Assembly: GCA_015227615.1 (NCBI GenBank)
Contig: JAALGZ010000016.1
Coordinates: forward strand, 712,428-776,427
Direction: 5' to 3'
Source: Labyrinthula sp. Ha
Lineage: Eukaryota; Sar; Bigyra; Labyrinthulida; Labyrinthulaceae
DNA length: 64,000 nt
The notes below the pieces were generated by a model that was given only the letters and a program-made list of their open reading frames with translations, did not search any database and was not told the DNA's origin. The translations under genes and the position numbers were made by a program. Within the stretch, counting starts at the first letter, position 1; every line of letters starts with the position of its first letter. This document shows positions 22,447 through 35,772 of the stretch, piece by piece.

Positions 22447-25400
22447 CGCCACGAGTTGACGAGATTTCCATTTATTGTTGTGAGGGGTTAGTTTATGCAA
22501 TCAATTTATTAACAGTTCATATTTTGTGTTTAATATCTAATAGGTCTCTTAGTGTGTGTTTTTAAGCATTTTGACCTTCAGCAAAGTATATTTATTTTAT
22601 TTGCATTGCGGCTACCAGTTGCTGTCTGTAACTAGTCTGATAAGACCTCATAAGCTTCAATATTGACACTTTAGGTGCAACATCATAGTTTTCTTAACGT
22701 TTTTTTTTGGGTGGGAGGGCGACCACAGGGATATAATTCACCAACTTTTGCCTTCAGCGTTGAAATATTATGAACTGTTTGGATATCTCCAAATTCCCAT
22801 TGTGTTTTTACGAAACATTAAATACACTCAAAGTAATTCAACTTAGAGTTTAAATCTATGTAAATTTATCTAATGATTATACCTTCTTATGTGTTTGGAC
22901 TTAGGTTATATTTTGTAGGCAAGGAAAACTCCTCAAACCAGTTTTCTGCTGCGAGCAAAATGAGATTAACGAAGAGCCTCGTTATTTTTGAGCTGGTCAT
23001 AGTTGCAGAAGTTAGAATTATAGAAATCATGTAGAAATAAACAAAATTTTGCATAAATTCAACTAGCTTTAGCTAACGATGAAAAAGGTTGGTTTCTTTC
23101 CTTTTTGCATTTCTTGTCAGCCTTCAAGATGCTAAGGATTATGAAACTGAGCTACACTATGGATTAGATGTATCTACACATATCATGATTGCCTTGAATC
23201 GTACTTACATAATTACAAATACTAATTTAAAGCTATTATTTTGAATAAAAGAGTATTATACATGAAAAAGGGGAAGCTAATTGTAAGCATCCCCGACTGG
23301 GTTAATGTTGCTTTCATTGATTACAGTTGCACACATATTTCATAGAGCGCTTTATTTTTTATCAAGTTATAAAAAGAAAACTCTATCATAAATTTTATAT
23401 TAAATTATTATGCTTACTTTAATATGGTCAAACTGAAATGGAATATACTACTCCTAAACAGCAGAAAGCCAAAATGAATTTTTTCTTAATTCTTACAAAT
23501 ATTTGCTTTTTATACCAAGAGAGTTATATAATCTAATGAATCATGACTGACAACCTTGATCACCATATAAAGTGTTAGAGTTTGATATTCGAATTATTTA
23601 AGTGTTCAAACTTACATCTTCGAAGCGTTTGCTTCTACACCTATCTAAACAGGATGCACCTATTGATCACCCCCTACAATCCTGAATAAGAACTTGATTT
23701 GAGATCACCTTTTACACCTTGAACAAAGACTTGGTAGCAAAAAACTTTACCAAACTAGAATAAAAGGTGTTGCATTGATTAAATGAAAAATTGACTGGAG
23801 TTGAGTTTTGGCAAAAACAAGTTCTTGATAACTTGTTAGTTTTTATCAAGTTAAATGTGAACTAACATCTTCATGATGCTGCAATGGACGCATTAACAAA
23901 TTACAATGCATTGAATGAAGGTATAATTCATATCTTTAACGGATCTTGCAGAGTAATTCTTGATACACGGACATCAGTTAATACCGTTCAGAAGAGCCAG
24001 ACTAAGTGACCCATTTGCAGCTACTCCAAATTTGCCAAGAAATGGGGCAAGTAGCTGGTAAGAAAATTATTTACTATATCATGAGATATAATGCAGTCAC
24101 GACGTTCTTTCACCATAACTGCTTCCTTAATGTAAATGTATAGATGGTAATCTAAGAACTGGTTAAAAATCTGAAATTAAGAAATGAAGTTTATGACAAC
24201 GAATGATAGCAGCAGCTGGGTTCTTGGCAAAGTTTAAGATTGAAACATATTTAATTAAGCATGATTATATTCTTCAATAATATTTTAGTATAGTAGAGTT
24301 GGAAGATCCAAAAGAATGAAAGTATTCTATTAGCTAATTTTATTTTCTTTTAAATTCTTGATTTGTAACTTATGTTAGTGATGAAGAAAAAACTAAATAT
24401 AAAAAAGGTACTAAACTTACGGTTAATAATGTATGCCAGATGCAAAACATGAACAGTGTTTTAATTCTTTATCACGTAACTTGCAAACTTTTTTCTGGTA
24501 ATAGAAAAATAAGACTTTGACTACGTTTCCGAGGATAATGGCTTAGTTCATGTGTTTACTGGTTTTAACTTTATTTTAGTGAGTCACTTAACCTGAAAAG
24601 CTTTAAAAAATTCTAGGATTGTGGCTGGGGCATATTACGTTGAATTGTTGCAGAGAGAAAATGACATGCTCATATCTATATCAAAGATTTGAATAACGAG
24701 TTCCTCATAGATTACAAGTTGTGAATATAGATAACAGTCTAACAATATAAGTTTTGATTGCTAAATAGTTAATTAGGTTCTAAAACCTTACCACTCTGGA
24801 TTATTAGTTGTCCCTTTGCATGTTTCTTGTAACTTTTGTTTATGGACCATTCCAACTACACAAAATAAGCTCTAATAATTGCCCACTTCTATGAGTTCAA
24901 TGGTTCATTCATGAGTAGCCTGGGCGACATGATAGTCAGGGAAATCAATTCATTGCATCTCTCTTGATAAGTCAGAACATGATAACTAAGCTCTTAAGTA
25001 TACATCTTCAATAAGTGGTTTACTAATCTAGGAAATTTCAATTTGGAATACTCAGTGTTCTTCCATGTGCTTTGTACCAGGAAATAACTATTTTCAACAA
25101 TTTCCATAAGGCATTTTTCATATTTTACGAATTAAGCTATTGCTCTAATCAAAGAAAAGTGTGATATTTAAATTCATGGAATGAAGCTTCGTATTACCAG
25201 CCGACAAATCTACCTTTATTTTTCTATGAAGAACCCATTGAGTCTTGAGTTCTTTTCCAGGTTTTCTTGAGTAGGATCTATTCTACTTGATCATATCATT
25301 TGAAAGAATTTCGGCCCTCAATATCCGTTCTTCACACATCCCGGCGAGTCAAATTTTGACTTTTATCGTAAAACGAACTTAATAATTACAGTTGCCTATT

Positions 25401-27574
25401 ATACATTGGGTTCTGTTCATTTTAATCTGGTAAAACGATTCGTTTACTAGCGTTTTGTTGCACGATTTTAAAAACATCTTTTCCACAAGTCTGGTACCAT
25501 ATTTCTACTATTTTTTGATCTGGGTCAAAAATAAAACCCAGAATATAAAACAGAGTTGAAGTAAGAAAACAAACTTCAACACTATGTTCTAACACGGTTA
25601 TAACAAACAAAACAATCCTTCACTTAGCAATATTGGATGAGCATTGTTGAAGTGGTATTTATGAACCTATGTACTCAAGCTTAAGATTTTTTTTCAACTA
25701 AGCCTCTGTTTTAATTTGTAAAATGTAGCTTGACAAAAATCTATCATGTGGAAAACCCAAATTCAGTGAAACAAGCTATTAAGAAATGTGCCTACCCAAA
25801 AGTCACCTGTAGAGTTAATTTCGCTTCAAATGTTTCTGTCATTTGAACCCGCTCCTATTTATACCCTTAGATAGACATAGATTATACTTTTCCTTAATGG
25901 TAGCATCATGAACATATTTTCCATTAATATAAACCTGTGTTCAACAATATGTATATTTAAATGCAGTTTCAAGTTAATTAACCTAGTGTGTATCTCCTAA
26001 GTGATAAGAGTCCCTAATCATATTTTCTCTAGCTATTATTTAGAAAAAATACTGTAAAGCTCTATATCTGGATGTTAAACATGACATCAAGCGCTTTAAA
26101 CTAAGGAATCTTTCACGTTTCTGTGGATTTCATCTCAAAGCAAAATGTAACGTAAGTGTGACCTCAACACAAGCCGATTTTATTGATTTCCATTAAAAAC
26201 ATAGCAATGCTCGAGATTGAATTAAGACATGGATGGAGACCATTTTAAGTGGGGATTAGCTGAAGGAGAATATAATACTAAAAAGTCATATCTTGAACGG
26301 AAGCATGCCTACCTCCCAAATTAAAGAATTTATCTTAGTGCTGAAGATGTCTAATTTCAGAAAAGTGCACGTAGCTTCCCTAGCATGTGTATCGTAGCAC
26401 ATCTAGCATCAGGTATCTGTTGAATCATTCTCTACAATGTTATTGCGTTGACTGGGTGTGAAGTATATGAAGGAAAACGTACGGTCTAGGATTGCAATGA
26501 AAGTAAACACAACGTCTAGTTTCTTGCATTTTTTATTAGTTAACTCCTCACGAGGAGCAACTCTGATATAACTCAAGTAATTTTATGTGATTTGGAACTT
26601 ATAGCACAAAATACCTTGAACTAAAGCAAAGGATATAATTATATTTAATGATAATTTACTGTTATTTCTTATTAAATTTTTCTAGTTGCTTACTTAGGAT
26701 AACTCCCCAACTATATTAATTGATTAATCACTGAAAATCAGAATAAAATCCAAATCATGGAGTAATAGTCAAATTTATCATTTTTTCTGATAACTTATTG
26801 TTCTTCTTTTACATAAGAACAAACTGCGCGTGTACTCCTTACAGAAAGAAAAGTTAAACTTGTTCCATCTGGCTTGACTGATAGCTGTTAGATATGATCA
26901 AATGGAAAGCTAATTTACGAATAAAAGAATGGGCTTCTATTAGCTTCTTAGTTTCCTAAAATTAAGTGGAAAGAACTCTCTGTGGAGTTAAGTCTAATTC
27001 TTAAGGAGACATTGTCGCTTGCTGCTTGGTCTCAACTAGGAACTAATTTCTTTATGCAGATTCCCTCAGAAAATGAAAATATTAGTTGGGAATGTCGTTG
27101 AGCTTATAATGATTCTTTCATGTAATGCTATGGTGCATAGTTCATCTTCGTTTTCTTATTTTCTCGGCGAATATTGAATTCTATACAGGATGATCTAGCT
27201 TGATTTTTTTGAAATTCAAAACTTTATGTCGGAAATTCTACAAACTCTTGCCGCTGCTATTATATCACGAAAAAGAAAGGGCTTACTTAAGAGAAGTTAT
27301 GCAGAAATCAACTTAAGTTCCTGCGGGTTACATTTTCTCCACAAATTTCCCGAAATTCGGGTTTCCCGATATTAAATACCGGTTCCCGAATGACGACTTC
27401 AATTGCTAAAACTAAAAAGCTGCCACGTCATTAAAACCTATAACAAAAATACAAAGAATGGAAAAGATTACTTTGGAACCAAAAAACTCTAAAACTCAAA
27501 TCTATCCCTATACGTTTATATACAAACAACATCCCTAAAGAAGTTTACACCAAAATTAGTAGAAAACATAAAAT
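22447..27574. other. gene-free stretch, about 5.1 kb
   Basis: I see no gene on either strand. The longest frames are about 60 codons and unremarkable. The notable structure is a cluster of TTCCCGA-type motifs at 27346-27390, just below the 3' end of the PP2C gene. Confidence 0.55.
27346..27390. repeat. cluster of TTCCCGA motifs
   Basis: TTTCCCGA occurs at 27346-27353 and 27362-27369, TTCCCGAA at 27383-27390, and the inverse TTCGGG at 27356-27361, giving four copies of the CCCGA core in 45 bp. It lies about 185 bp beyond the PP2C stop codon. It could be a protein-binding cluster or a chance product; no partner protein is implied by the sequence. Confidence 0.35.
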
Positions 27575-28705
27575 CTATAAAAATACAACCATAGCTGTAA
27601 TATTATCTTCACTACCATTTTCAATAGCTTTTTCTACTAATAACTTTGCTGCATCATGTTCAGTACAAATCCTCTTAGCAAGACCATCTGTTATACAATC
27701 AACAGCTTCTTGGTTTTCAACAACATCCCAAACTCCATCACACGCAACAATAACAAAGTTATCTTTTTTTGTAAGTTGAATACTATTTAAATGCGGATCA
27801 GAAGTAACATATTTTTTCCATTTGAAATCCCCAATTGCTCGAGTTACAGCTAAAGCACCTTGAACTCTATAGTTTTCAATATTTCCACCTAAATTAATAA
27901 CTCTTTCTCTTTCAGATTGAATCAAACAAGTATGATCTTCAGTTAGTGCAATTGCTTTTCCGCCTCTTGCAAGAACGATTCTTGTATCTCCAACATTTGC
28001 TGTAAAAAGTGTTCTTTTTCCATCTAAACAATAAAAAAAAATATTTTTCTTATACTATGAATTTTAACAAAACAAGTTCCAACAGTTGCACCTGAATGTC
28101 TTATAAATACTCTTGCTAACTTTTCATCACATCTATTATATAGTTCTTGAAGTAGATCACAATAATCACTGATATATAAAAAAATGAAATATAAATAATA
28201 CATTTGAACTCCAGGAACTGTTCTTTCACTTAATATTTCTTCAAAAGTAGATGCAAAATTTCCAGTTAAGAAATTCTTAACAGCTTTTCCTCCATGTCCG
28301 TCGAATACAGCAAAAAGAGCTGAAGAGATAATATGTTAATAAAAAGTACCTTGATCTTCACTTTCTAGAAATTTATCAACAAACATATGCCCATCTTCCA
28401 TTTCACTTCGTTTGTTTTGATCTGAATGTACTAAAAAGTAAAACGAATGAGAAGATGTAAGAAGTTAGAAATGTTTGTTTTAGGTGGTATGTACCGGAGA
28501 TTACGCGAACTGGGGATTCTGTTCCTTGAGGGTTTATTTCCGATAAAAGTTGGAATAATGCACTTGGTCTTCGTAAATGAAATCCTCCTGGTTTTTGAAG
28601 AACTCTGGAAAACGAAAATCTTCGCATATTCATTTTCTTGCTTTGTATTTGTTTTAACGTATTTAATATCGATGACTGTAATGGACAGGCTTTGGTTTCG
28701 AACAT
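27575..28705 (-). CDS. PP2C-family protein serine/threonine phosphatase, five exons
   Basis: On the minus strand, exons 28705-28495, 28430-28350, 28319-28202, 28168-28056 and 28023-27575 join in frame into 323 residues ending in TAG. The introns are 64, 30, 33 and 32 nt, all GT-AG. Motifs of the metal-dependent PPM fold appear in order: RSEMEDGHMF (about 78-87), FAVFDGHGGKAV with metal-binding Asp near 104, GATVGTCFV, LFTANVGDTRIVLARGGKAIALTEDH, GALAVTRAIGDFKWK, DNFVIVACDGVWDVV, and GSEDNITAMVV with the C-terminal metal-binding Asp. All catalytic metal ligands appear intact, so it should be an active Mg/Mn-dependent phosphatase. A 70-residue basic N-terminal extension has no recognised domain and no obvious signal peptide. 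I start at ATG 28705; a longer frame upstream lacks ATG. Confidence 0.92.
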
Positions 28706-31700
28706 ATCATTCGTTGAATTAACCAATCAAATGCTTTGCTCTTAGATTATGTATGTTGGTACTTTCTAGCTAGACTTTTATACAATTTTTGATACGCTAT
28801 AACAAATCTTATGATTAAGAATAAGTAGTTTTTAAGATAATCTTCTAAGAAAACCCAAATCTCAAGAACTAAGAGAAGGTTGAGAAATAAAGAAAAATAT
28901 GAAGCTTTAAACTTTCTATGGTTGATCATGTGTGCTCAGAAAAGAGCTTGAAGGAAATAGACTTTGTATGTTGATAATTTGAAATTATTAACCCAGTACT
29001 TCACGGACTAACTTCTCTAAGGCTTAAACCATGAGCAGAAATGTAACCAATAACCTAAAGGGAAACTCTCATCAGCTTACTTTTCTGTCCCAATGATGAT
29101 ATAAACTTTAATTCGATTTGGTTCACCTTTTTAATGGAGGCTACTACGACCATTACTCCAGGTGGTAAAGCGTTAGCGAGGATATACGGAACACAGGTAT
29201 GTGCAGAATAACATTACCACCCATGATGTGGATCTGAAAAGGTATGACTACAACATTGAAATGAACTGAAAAAGGTTTACTTCTGTCACAAAAAACCATA
29301 GAAGCGGATTGCGAATGCAGAAGTTTGACAGCTACGCATTGAACCTGATTGTGAATGTAAAATGGGGTTGAGCATAATAACCTCTGCAAAGGAAAAAACT
29401 AGGTTCGCACCATTGCATGCTAGTTAAATCAAGCTTTTGAGTACATACGACGAGATTAACTTAGAAGAATAAGTGGAAATCTATGTTCCCAGAATTGTAT
29501 TTTCTTAAAACAACTACTCAGTAGCCATTCAACGGTTTTTGAAAAAATACTGAAGAATAAATCTTCGTTCTGTCATGGCATCGATTTCGGTTGTCAGTTG
29601 AGGACTAAATTCAATGCTAGTTACAGCTTTGTATTCTCAATAAAGCTACTGTTTAAGATTGACCTGAGTAATTTTTTAATGCTCTTGCGCTAAGTAGAAA
29701 CCTAGTTAAGGAAAGGTTGGGGATTGCTTTAAGACATCATCATTTACTCTAAGAACAATGAGGTATCTTACATGATAGTCACCAACCAAAGAAATTAAAC
29801 GGATATGTAAACTGACTATAGCTATCTCCTGAACATAAGCCGTTGATTTAAGAAAAATATTTCAAAGGAAGGCTTCATTACAAGTTAATTTATTCATATG
29901 CCAAATATTAACCAGATTTTCCGAAACTATGTCCTACTACATTTGGATGCAATGCAATCAAATTTTGAAGTTAACTATGACATAAACGATACTCTCCACA
30001 AAGGAAACATGTGCATTGCGGCTTCTTGTTTAGAAATATTTTAGCATATGGGCAACAGAACTGTATTGCACTAAATATTTACAAGTGAGTGTCCGTAAAT
30101 TCTGGTTTTTCAGTAGAGACCTAATTTCGGAACAAAGATGGAACTACGGTGACAAATAAGATCGAGTCTGGAAACACATTTGCTAATGACACGTACATTG
30201 TTCCATAGTATAGCATTATTTCAGTTGTAACAATCACTTTCTTTAGATTTTAAATGCATTTCATAGCCCATAAGCAAAATTTCTTGTTGACGCATTAACA
30301 GAGAAAATAGACGTACTTTGAATTTACCTGATTAAAACAATGCAATGATATTTGTTTTTGAAAATTCGAGACTAAAGGAATTCATTGCGGCCTTTATCGT
30401 CTCGTTTACAGAAGAGAATTCATCATTACCGCCAAAATTTGCCATTGCAGCCTTTCCACTCGTTTTCGGCATTGAGATCCATAATCCTAGCCATTAAAGC
30501 CGTTCTTCCATAGAAATTGCTCCAACAGCAAAGTCTTATTCAGTCATTTATAACCATTACGCCACGAGAAAATATATTCCTTACTGGTGTTTACTTTTGA
30601 TCAGCTTGACTAAACGCGCTATGGCCAATACAATAAGACAGCGGGATACCTAGTGTTATAATGCGAGAAAAAAAACAACACCTTTTAAAAAAACTCTTAT
30701 TATAATGAATTGAATCAGTTAGCATTCCTAACTTAGCCATTCACCGTCGTAATGAACTGTGACCAGCGATTTTCCTTATTTATGCTCCTATCCTTGAAAA
30801 CCCCCAAGTATAAATCGACTCCTTACAAACCCACAGCCAAGTATGTATAAAATGATGTTGAAGGTTTATATGGACCCCGTTAAGTATATTACCTGAGTTG
30901 TACAAAATTTGCTGCATCAATAAAAATCTTTTTGAAGCTTACATTTGTGATGCACTAATTCAAACTCTACTCCCTTCTAAATATTCCCCAATCTTACTGA
31001 GAAGCCAAATTCAACTTGATATTCATCGCTTGGTATATCAATATTTTACTTTGAATTAAGTTGCAGAACATAGTCTACCTTGCAGTCCTATATCTCTGTC
31101 TTGCTTTTTACATTCATCCATTATAAGTTGTATCAGCGGCAAGTGAATTACTGACTGTGATAATTCATATAGTTGTTCTTACACTCAGTCACAGAAACTG
31201 TTACCCCAACACAGAAGAAGCAACTTATTCAAGATTATCAAAGTCACAATGTTTAGGCTAAAATAACTGTGTACTTTTAACACTGTTGTTAACACCACAT
31301 AGTATCTATCACTGATTCAAACCCTTCGAAATGTAAATTGCTGTCAGAGTATAACACATTACTGCAGTTGCCATAATGATATACAATAAACTTAAAGTAA
31401 AATAAAATGTTTGGCCATTCTAAAACTTTTTCATATAAGAAAGAGCATCTACACAAAACTCAAGACTCTTATTTTCCGGGCAGTATTTATCGATGCAAGT
31501 AATTGCAAATTTAGACTCTAACTCAGTAAAATTGATGAAATATAGTTTTCATAGAAAATTTGTCACTTGAAAATAATCTTCTCTGAGTACATCGGGATAT
31601 TGAAAAAAGTTAAGGTGTTCATGAATACCCATGGTAAAGATTTCATTTATGTTGACTCTGTCACCATGATTGAAACATCCAATTGGCTCAAAAAGTTACG

Positions 31701-33487
31701 TAGATGGTCAACTTAGAAGTATTGATTTGTATTTTACAAAGGTACATTCAGGGTGAAGGAGTGTCATGAATATTAGGTAGTCATTGAAATCATCTTATTG
31801 ATTCCTCGATTGTTACTTTGTTCTATGAAGCAAAAGATGTATATGGCTTTACTTTACATTATAAAGGACAAGTATGTTCGAACTAGTTCTTGACAATCCA
31901 TCTGATTTTTTTTTGTAAAACACGACCTTCATAAAAACTGTGTCAGCTTAAACCTGATTAATACATCATTTAGAATAAACTAATAAATCTGTCTTTTATA
32001 TTTTCTTTATGTTTAATATCAAACAACTACCAACCAGTATTTAACCATAAACCTATTCTTATTCATCTTTAAAGATTATAACTTGCTAATACCTATCGTG
32101 AGCTGGTAAATAGATATCTCCTTTGCTATAAGAGATTCGTCGCTTTGAATTTTTCATCAACTTCATATATCTGATGTTATCGTAATGCTAGAGTAGAATG
32201 CTCACCAAATAAGATGTAAAGACCAGAGTAGTAAAACTAAGGGTCAAGATAATACATCGTGTATGTGTGAATTCTTTATAACTAAACCTAAACCTCTTGC
32301 TCGTAGAGCTATAAATGTGTTCAAAGTTTATTTTTGTTAAAAGGAACTATAATGATGTTTTTTAGTGTTTCACTATCTTCAAATATATTAAAATTAAATA
32401 TTTGTGTAGTATTAGAAGAAATCAACAATCCAGTTTAAGTTGGTTCCCAGGAGTGTAGTTAGAAGAACATTTCATCCCATATATTTCCACCAGATTTGAG
32501 AACTCAGGAAATATATTTTTTCAAGAAAATATTAAATATAATATAAATATAATATATCTTGGCTCTAAAATCAATATTGTTATAAATATATTAAGAATTT
32601 TTCATTGATTTCCTCCTTTTTTCGACATTTCTTCTGCCGAGAAAGCGAAAATTTTACCGAAAAATAGTCATCTACCTAACACTTCAATTGAGTATAACAT
32701 TCACCAACACAAATTAGACTGCAAATTAATATCTATTGGTTAAGAATCAAAATAAAAAACTGGATATAAAGCTTCTAACCGAAGACCAGGTTCTTATCAG
32801 CACTATCAAATCACCCATCTCTCGCCTAGGCGAGCTGCAAGATTGTACTGTCGCAAACAATTTGTTAGAGGGTAATTAAATCAAAGCAAAAGGAAAAAAA
32901 TAAATTTGAACTTTTAATTGTGCCAAAGAATCGAAAAAGGATGTATAGATGTTTCAAATGAGGTTTCTAAACTATTATATTGTATCTGTGCGAAAGATGG
33001 AAAACCGTACACTTAAGCATAGTCCTATATTTATTTCAAGGGAACATGGATAATATTTCGTTAGCTTTGAGCTGAATTCTTATTAAATTAGTCACAAGTA
33101 TAAATTCAATATAAGAGGTAGCGTATGCATAAAAAATGTCCATTAGAATGCACTACTCTATCGACATTAACGCAATTTCAAGCCTTGAGAATAAAACCTA
33201 CAAATTTCTTAATGGTGAATACGACATAAAAACAAAGAATAATCCTCTTTGTTTTTCTTTTACTGGCTGTGTGTAGTTTTATTAGTATTATTGAAGAAAC
33301 AAGGGTTAAATAAATTCGTCTACAGTTTGTTCTGGTAAGTATTAAACAATAGTAGAATAATAATCTGATAATTGCCCAAAAACACATTGAATCTGTAACC
33401 CATTAATAACACCTGAAAGCATACATTGAAGTTACAAACTTTGAACAAAGTGGGAATTGTCTCTTGCAAAACAAACTAAATAAAAGA
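28706..33487. other. gene-free stretch, about 4.8 kb
   Basis: No supported gene. A 50-codon ATG frame at 30345-30497 (slightly GC-richer than its surroundings) and several other frames under 80 codons do not resemble known proteins. A 14-bp palindrome lies at 32821-32834. AT-rich runs (ATATAA repeats) occur near 32530-32600. Confidence 0.55.
32821..32834. repeat. 14-bp perfect palindrome
   Basis: CTCGCCTAGGCGAG is its own inverse complement and is strongly GC-rich within very AT-rich sequence, about 650 bp upstream of the acyltransferase gene. It could be a dimeric-protein site; nothing else supports that. Confidence 0.4.
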
Positions 33488-35118
33488 ATGCCTTTTCTCT
33501 ACGAAATAGTGAAAATAATATTTCAAGCGGCTTCATCTTGTTTTTATGCTTCTTTTGACGTACGAGGAACAGAAAACATTCCAGAAGATCAGCCCACAAT
33601 TCTATGTTTCAACCATGGAAACTCCTTAGGTGACCCAGTGGTTTTAATCTCTTGTTTTCCAAGCTTCATCTGCTTTTGTGCAAAGCATACTCTTTGGAAA
33701 GCTCCTGGATTTGGGCATTTAGTACGCGCATCTGGTGCACTACCTATTTTTCGTAAGAAGGATCAATCAGGTATTTTATTTTTTTTGTTTTAATTTTAAG
33801 TTTCTGGAAATGATAAATCGAGAGTTGAATTTAATGCAGCAACTTTTTCGGCTGTTTATCAAGCACTTCAAGAAAATAAAACTGTCGCTTTTGCACCAGA
33901 AGGAATTTCAAAGTTTCTTTCGTACGCAGCTAAATTTCGTTCTGGTGTTGGATTTATTGCTTTAGAGACTTTGATGAGGTATATTTTAATATTTTTTTAT
34001 TATTTAGTGCTGATCAAGAAGATTTTACTGTAAATATTTTGCCTACTTGCATGACTTTTACTCATCGAGAAAAATTTCGGTCAGATGTTCTTGTTCGTTA
34101 TTTAAAACCAATTCGTGTGAATAAAAAATATTTAGAAAAAAATGGTTTTTCTTTAGAAGACTTAAAAAATGCAGAAAAGAAGAAAACTGTTGCATTTAAA
34201 ATAAAAGAAGATTTAGAAAAAGAGTTTCATGAGTATTTAATTTCTTCTCCTGATTGGGAAAGTGTTAAATTAGCAATCGCAGCAACAAGAGTCCACAGAC
34301 CTTTAGGAACGTTAATGTCTTTAAGTAGATATATTCTTATTCTAAAAGGATGGTTAGAGTTAATTAAATCTCAAAGAACTCAAGAAAAAGAAACTCCTCT
34401 GGTAATGCACCTTCGTGATTACCAAAATATTTTGGACAAGCTGCGACTAAAAGACGAAAGATTCAACCGTTTAATGAATGGGAAAAAGATGAGGTCAACT
34501 TTGAAAGTGTTTTTAATAACCATATATAGAAGTTTCGTTGCCTTAAGTTTATTTATTCTTTGTGCACCTGGATTAGCTCTTTGGTCGCCGGTTTGGTTTT
34601 TACTTAAAAAAAATGAAAGGTATTTGTTAAGTAAAGGAGAAACTTGGGTTGATAGTCTTGCAGAACATAAGATGATGTATGGTTTTTTTGGTTTAGTAGG
34701 AGTTTTGGGATTGGTTTGGATAAATAAGATTTCTATTCCTTTGACAATAATCTATTTGTGGTTTACAGTTAGAGCTTATGAAGAAATGGTTGCTTGTGTT
34801 AGATCTCTAGCAGGTGTTTTACGTCTTTGGTGGTTTAATTTAAAAGATCCAAAGCAGATTGAAGCTGTTGTTGAAGCAAGAAGAAAGTTAAAACAACTTA
34901 TTGGAGAAGAATTAGCTAAAAAACGATTTAGTTCAAGAGTTAGAGAGGAGATTCTTGCTGAAACCGATATGAAAGATGACATCTATAAACTTGATCCACC
35001 AGAAATTGAGCAAAAACATAGTAATTGGCAAAACTTTAATATTTTTCGCAGAAGAAAAAAAGACTGGAACGAACTCCTTCGTCTTTCGGACTATTGTACG
35101 ATGGATTATGTCGAATAA
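33488..35118 (+). CDS. glycerol-3-phosphate acyltransferase, SCT1/GPT2-like
   Basis: Exons 33488-33770, 33801-33978 and 34008-35118 join across introns of 30 and 29 nt into 523 residues. The PlsC-type acyltransferase domain comes first: NHGNSLGDP at 42-50, with His43 and Asp49 separated by five residues as in yeast Sct1/Gpt2 (HANQFxDP); GALPIFRKKD at about 83-92, the acyl-acceptor motif; APEGIS at 126-131, the EG motif; then VNILPTCMTFTHREKFRSDVLV, closely like the IVPVGxNYFHxxKFRSR segment of that family. The C-terminal third has two or three hydrophobic segments (VFLITIYRSFVALSLFILCAPGL region and FGLVGVLGLVWI/IPLTIIYLWF), as in the ER-membrane yeast enzymes, and ends in a basic tail. It should acylate glycerol-3-phosphate or dihydroxyacetone phosphate at the first step of phospholipid and triacylglycerol synthesis. 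It is shorter than the yeast proteins (about 740-760 residues). Confidence 0.88.
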
Positions 35119-35221
35119 TTCTTAAACATATTTTGTCCCTGCAATAGCCTGTATTCATGTTTAACGGTTAGAATTTAAAATGGCCGTGTCGCAATAAATT
35201 AGTAAATGTTTACAATATTTA

Positions 35222-35772
35222 TTAGAGGTTCTTTGCTTTATATTCTTCTCTTCTACTTTTTCTTCTTTCAAGCTCTTTTTCTTTCAGTTCTTGAACTTCA
35301 TTATCATCAATCCCTGTTACGTTCTTTGCACCCCTCATACTCATTCTGGTTCTTAACTTTCTTATTTTCTCTTGAACTTCATCCGATTTTCCTTTCATAA
35401 ACTCAACATGCATTCCATTTGCATTTGGACCAACGTTATCCCATCCAGTGTACTCTCTCTTACCATGTCCATCCCGCAGAGTCCAAACATCTTTAACTTT
35501 ACTGCTTCTTCTATGGACCATTCGAGCGGCGTCAAGAAACCTGTCACATTCAGAAGGAATATCTGCTCTGGAGAGTTTTTGCGCCAACTTCAAGCATTCA
35601 TCAGCTGAAAAACTCAAACCTAAAAGAGTAAGAAAGAAGAAATTGCTCAGAGCGCCCAAAGAATAAGAAAACTTATCTCCAAAGATAGCTGGAGCTGTTA
35701 GCAACAGATATATTTACGGGGGGCTGTGTTTTGTGCGCTTACGAAATCTCTTTGGAACTGTGGAGCAGCCAT
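35222..35772 (-). CDS. unknown small charged protein, two exons
   Basis: I favour exons 35772-35718 and 35619-35222 joined over a 98-nt intron (GTAAAT donor, CTCTTTTAG acceptor), giving 150 residues beginning MAAPQFQRDF. Alternative joins exist: a 23-nt intron that keeps a hydrophobic segment, or two introns around a 22-nt exon. The body is helical: SADECLKLAQKLSRADIPSECDRFLDAARMVHRR, a middle WTLRDGHGKREYTGWDNVGPN segment, and a strongly Lys/Arg/Glu-rich C-terminus that looks like a single charged helix. I do not recognise the family. The frame beginning only at 35704 has no ATG, which is why an upstream exon is needed. It converges on the acyltransferase gene, with 103 bp between stop codons that must hold both 3' ends. 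Confidence 0.6.

Noticed and set aside
24910-24935. AGCCTGGGCGACA resembling a primate Alu segment
   Set aside because: A 13-base coincidence with no further Alu sequence around it.
30345-30497. A 50-codon ATG frame with hydrophobic stretches
   Set aside because: Isolated, no recognisable motif, and no neighbouring exon could be joined.
35222-35704. Reading 35704-35222 (minus) as a single unspliced 160-residue gene
   Set aside because: The frame begins with TTG, and its first hydrophobic part ends in a T-rich CTCTTTTAG acceptor. A spliced model with a proper ATG exon is better.
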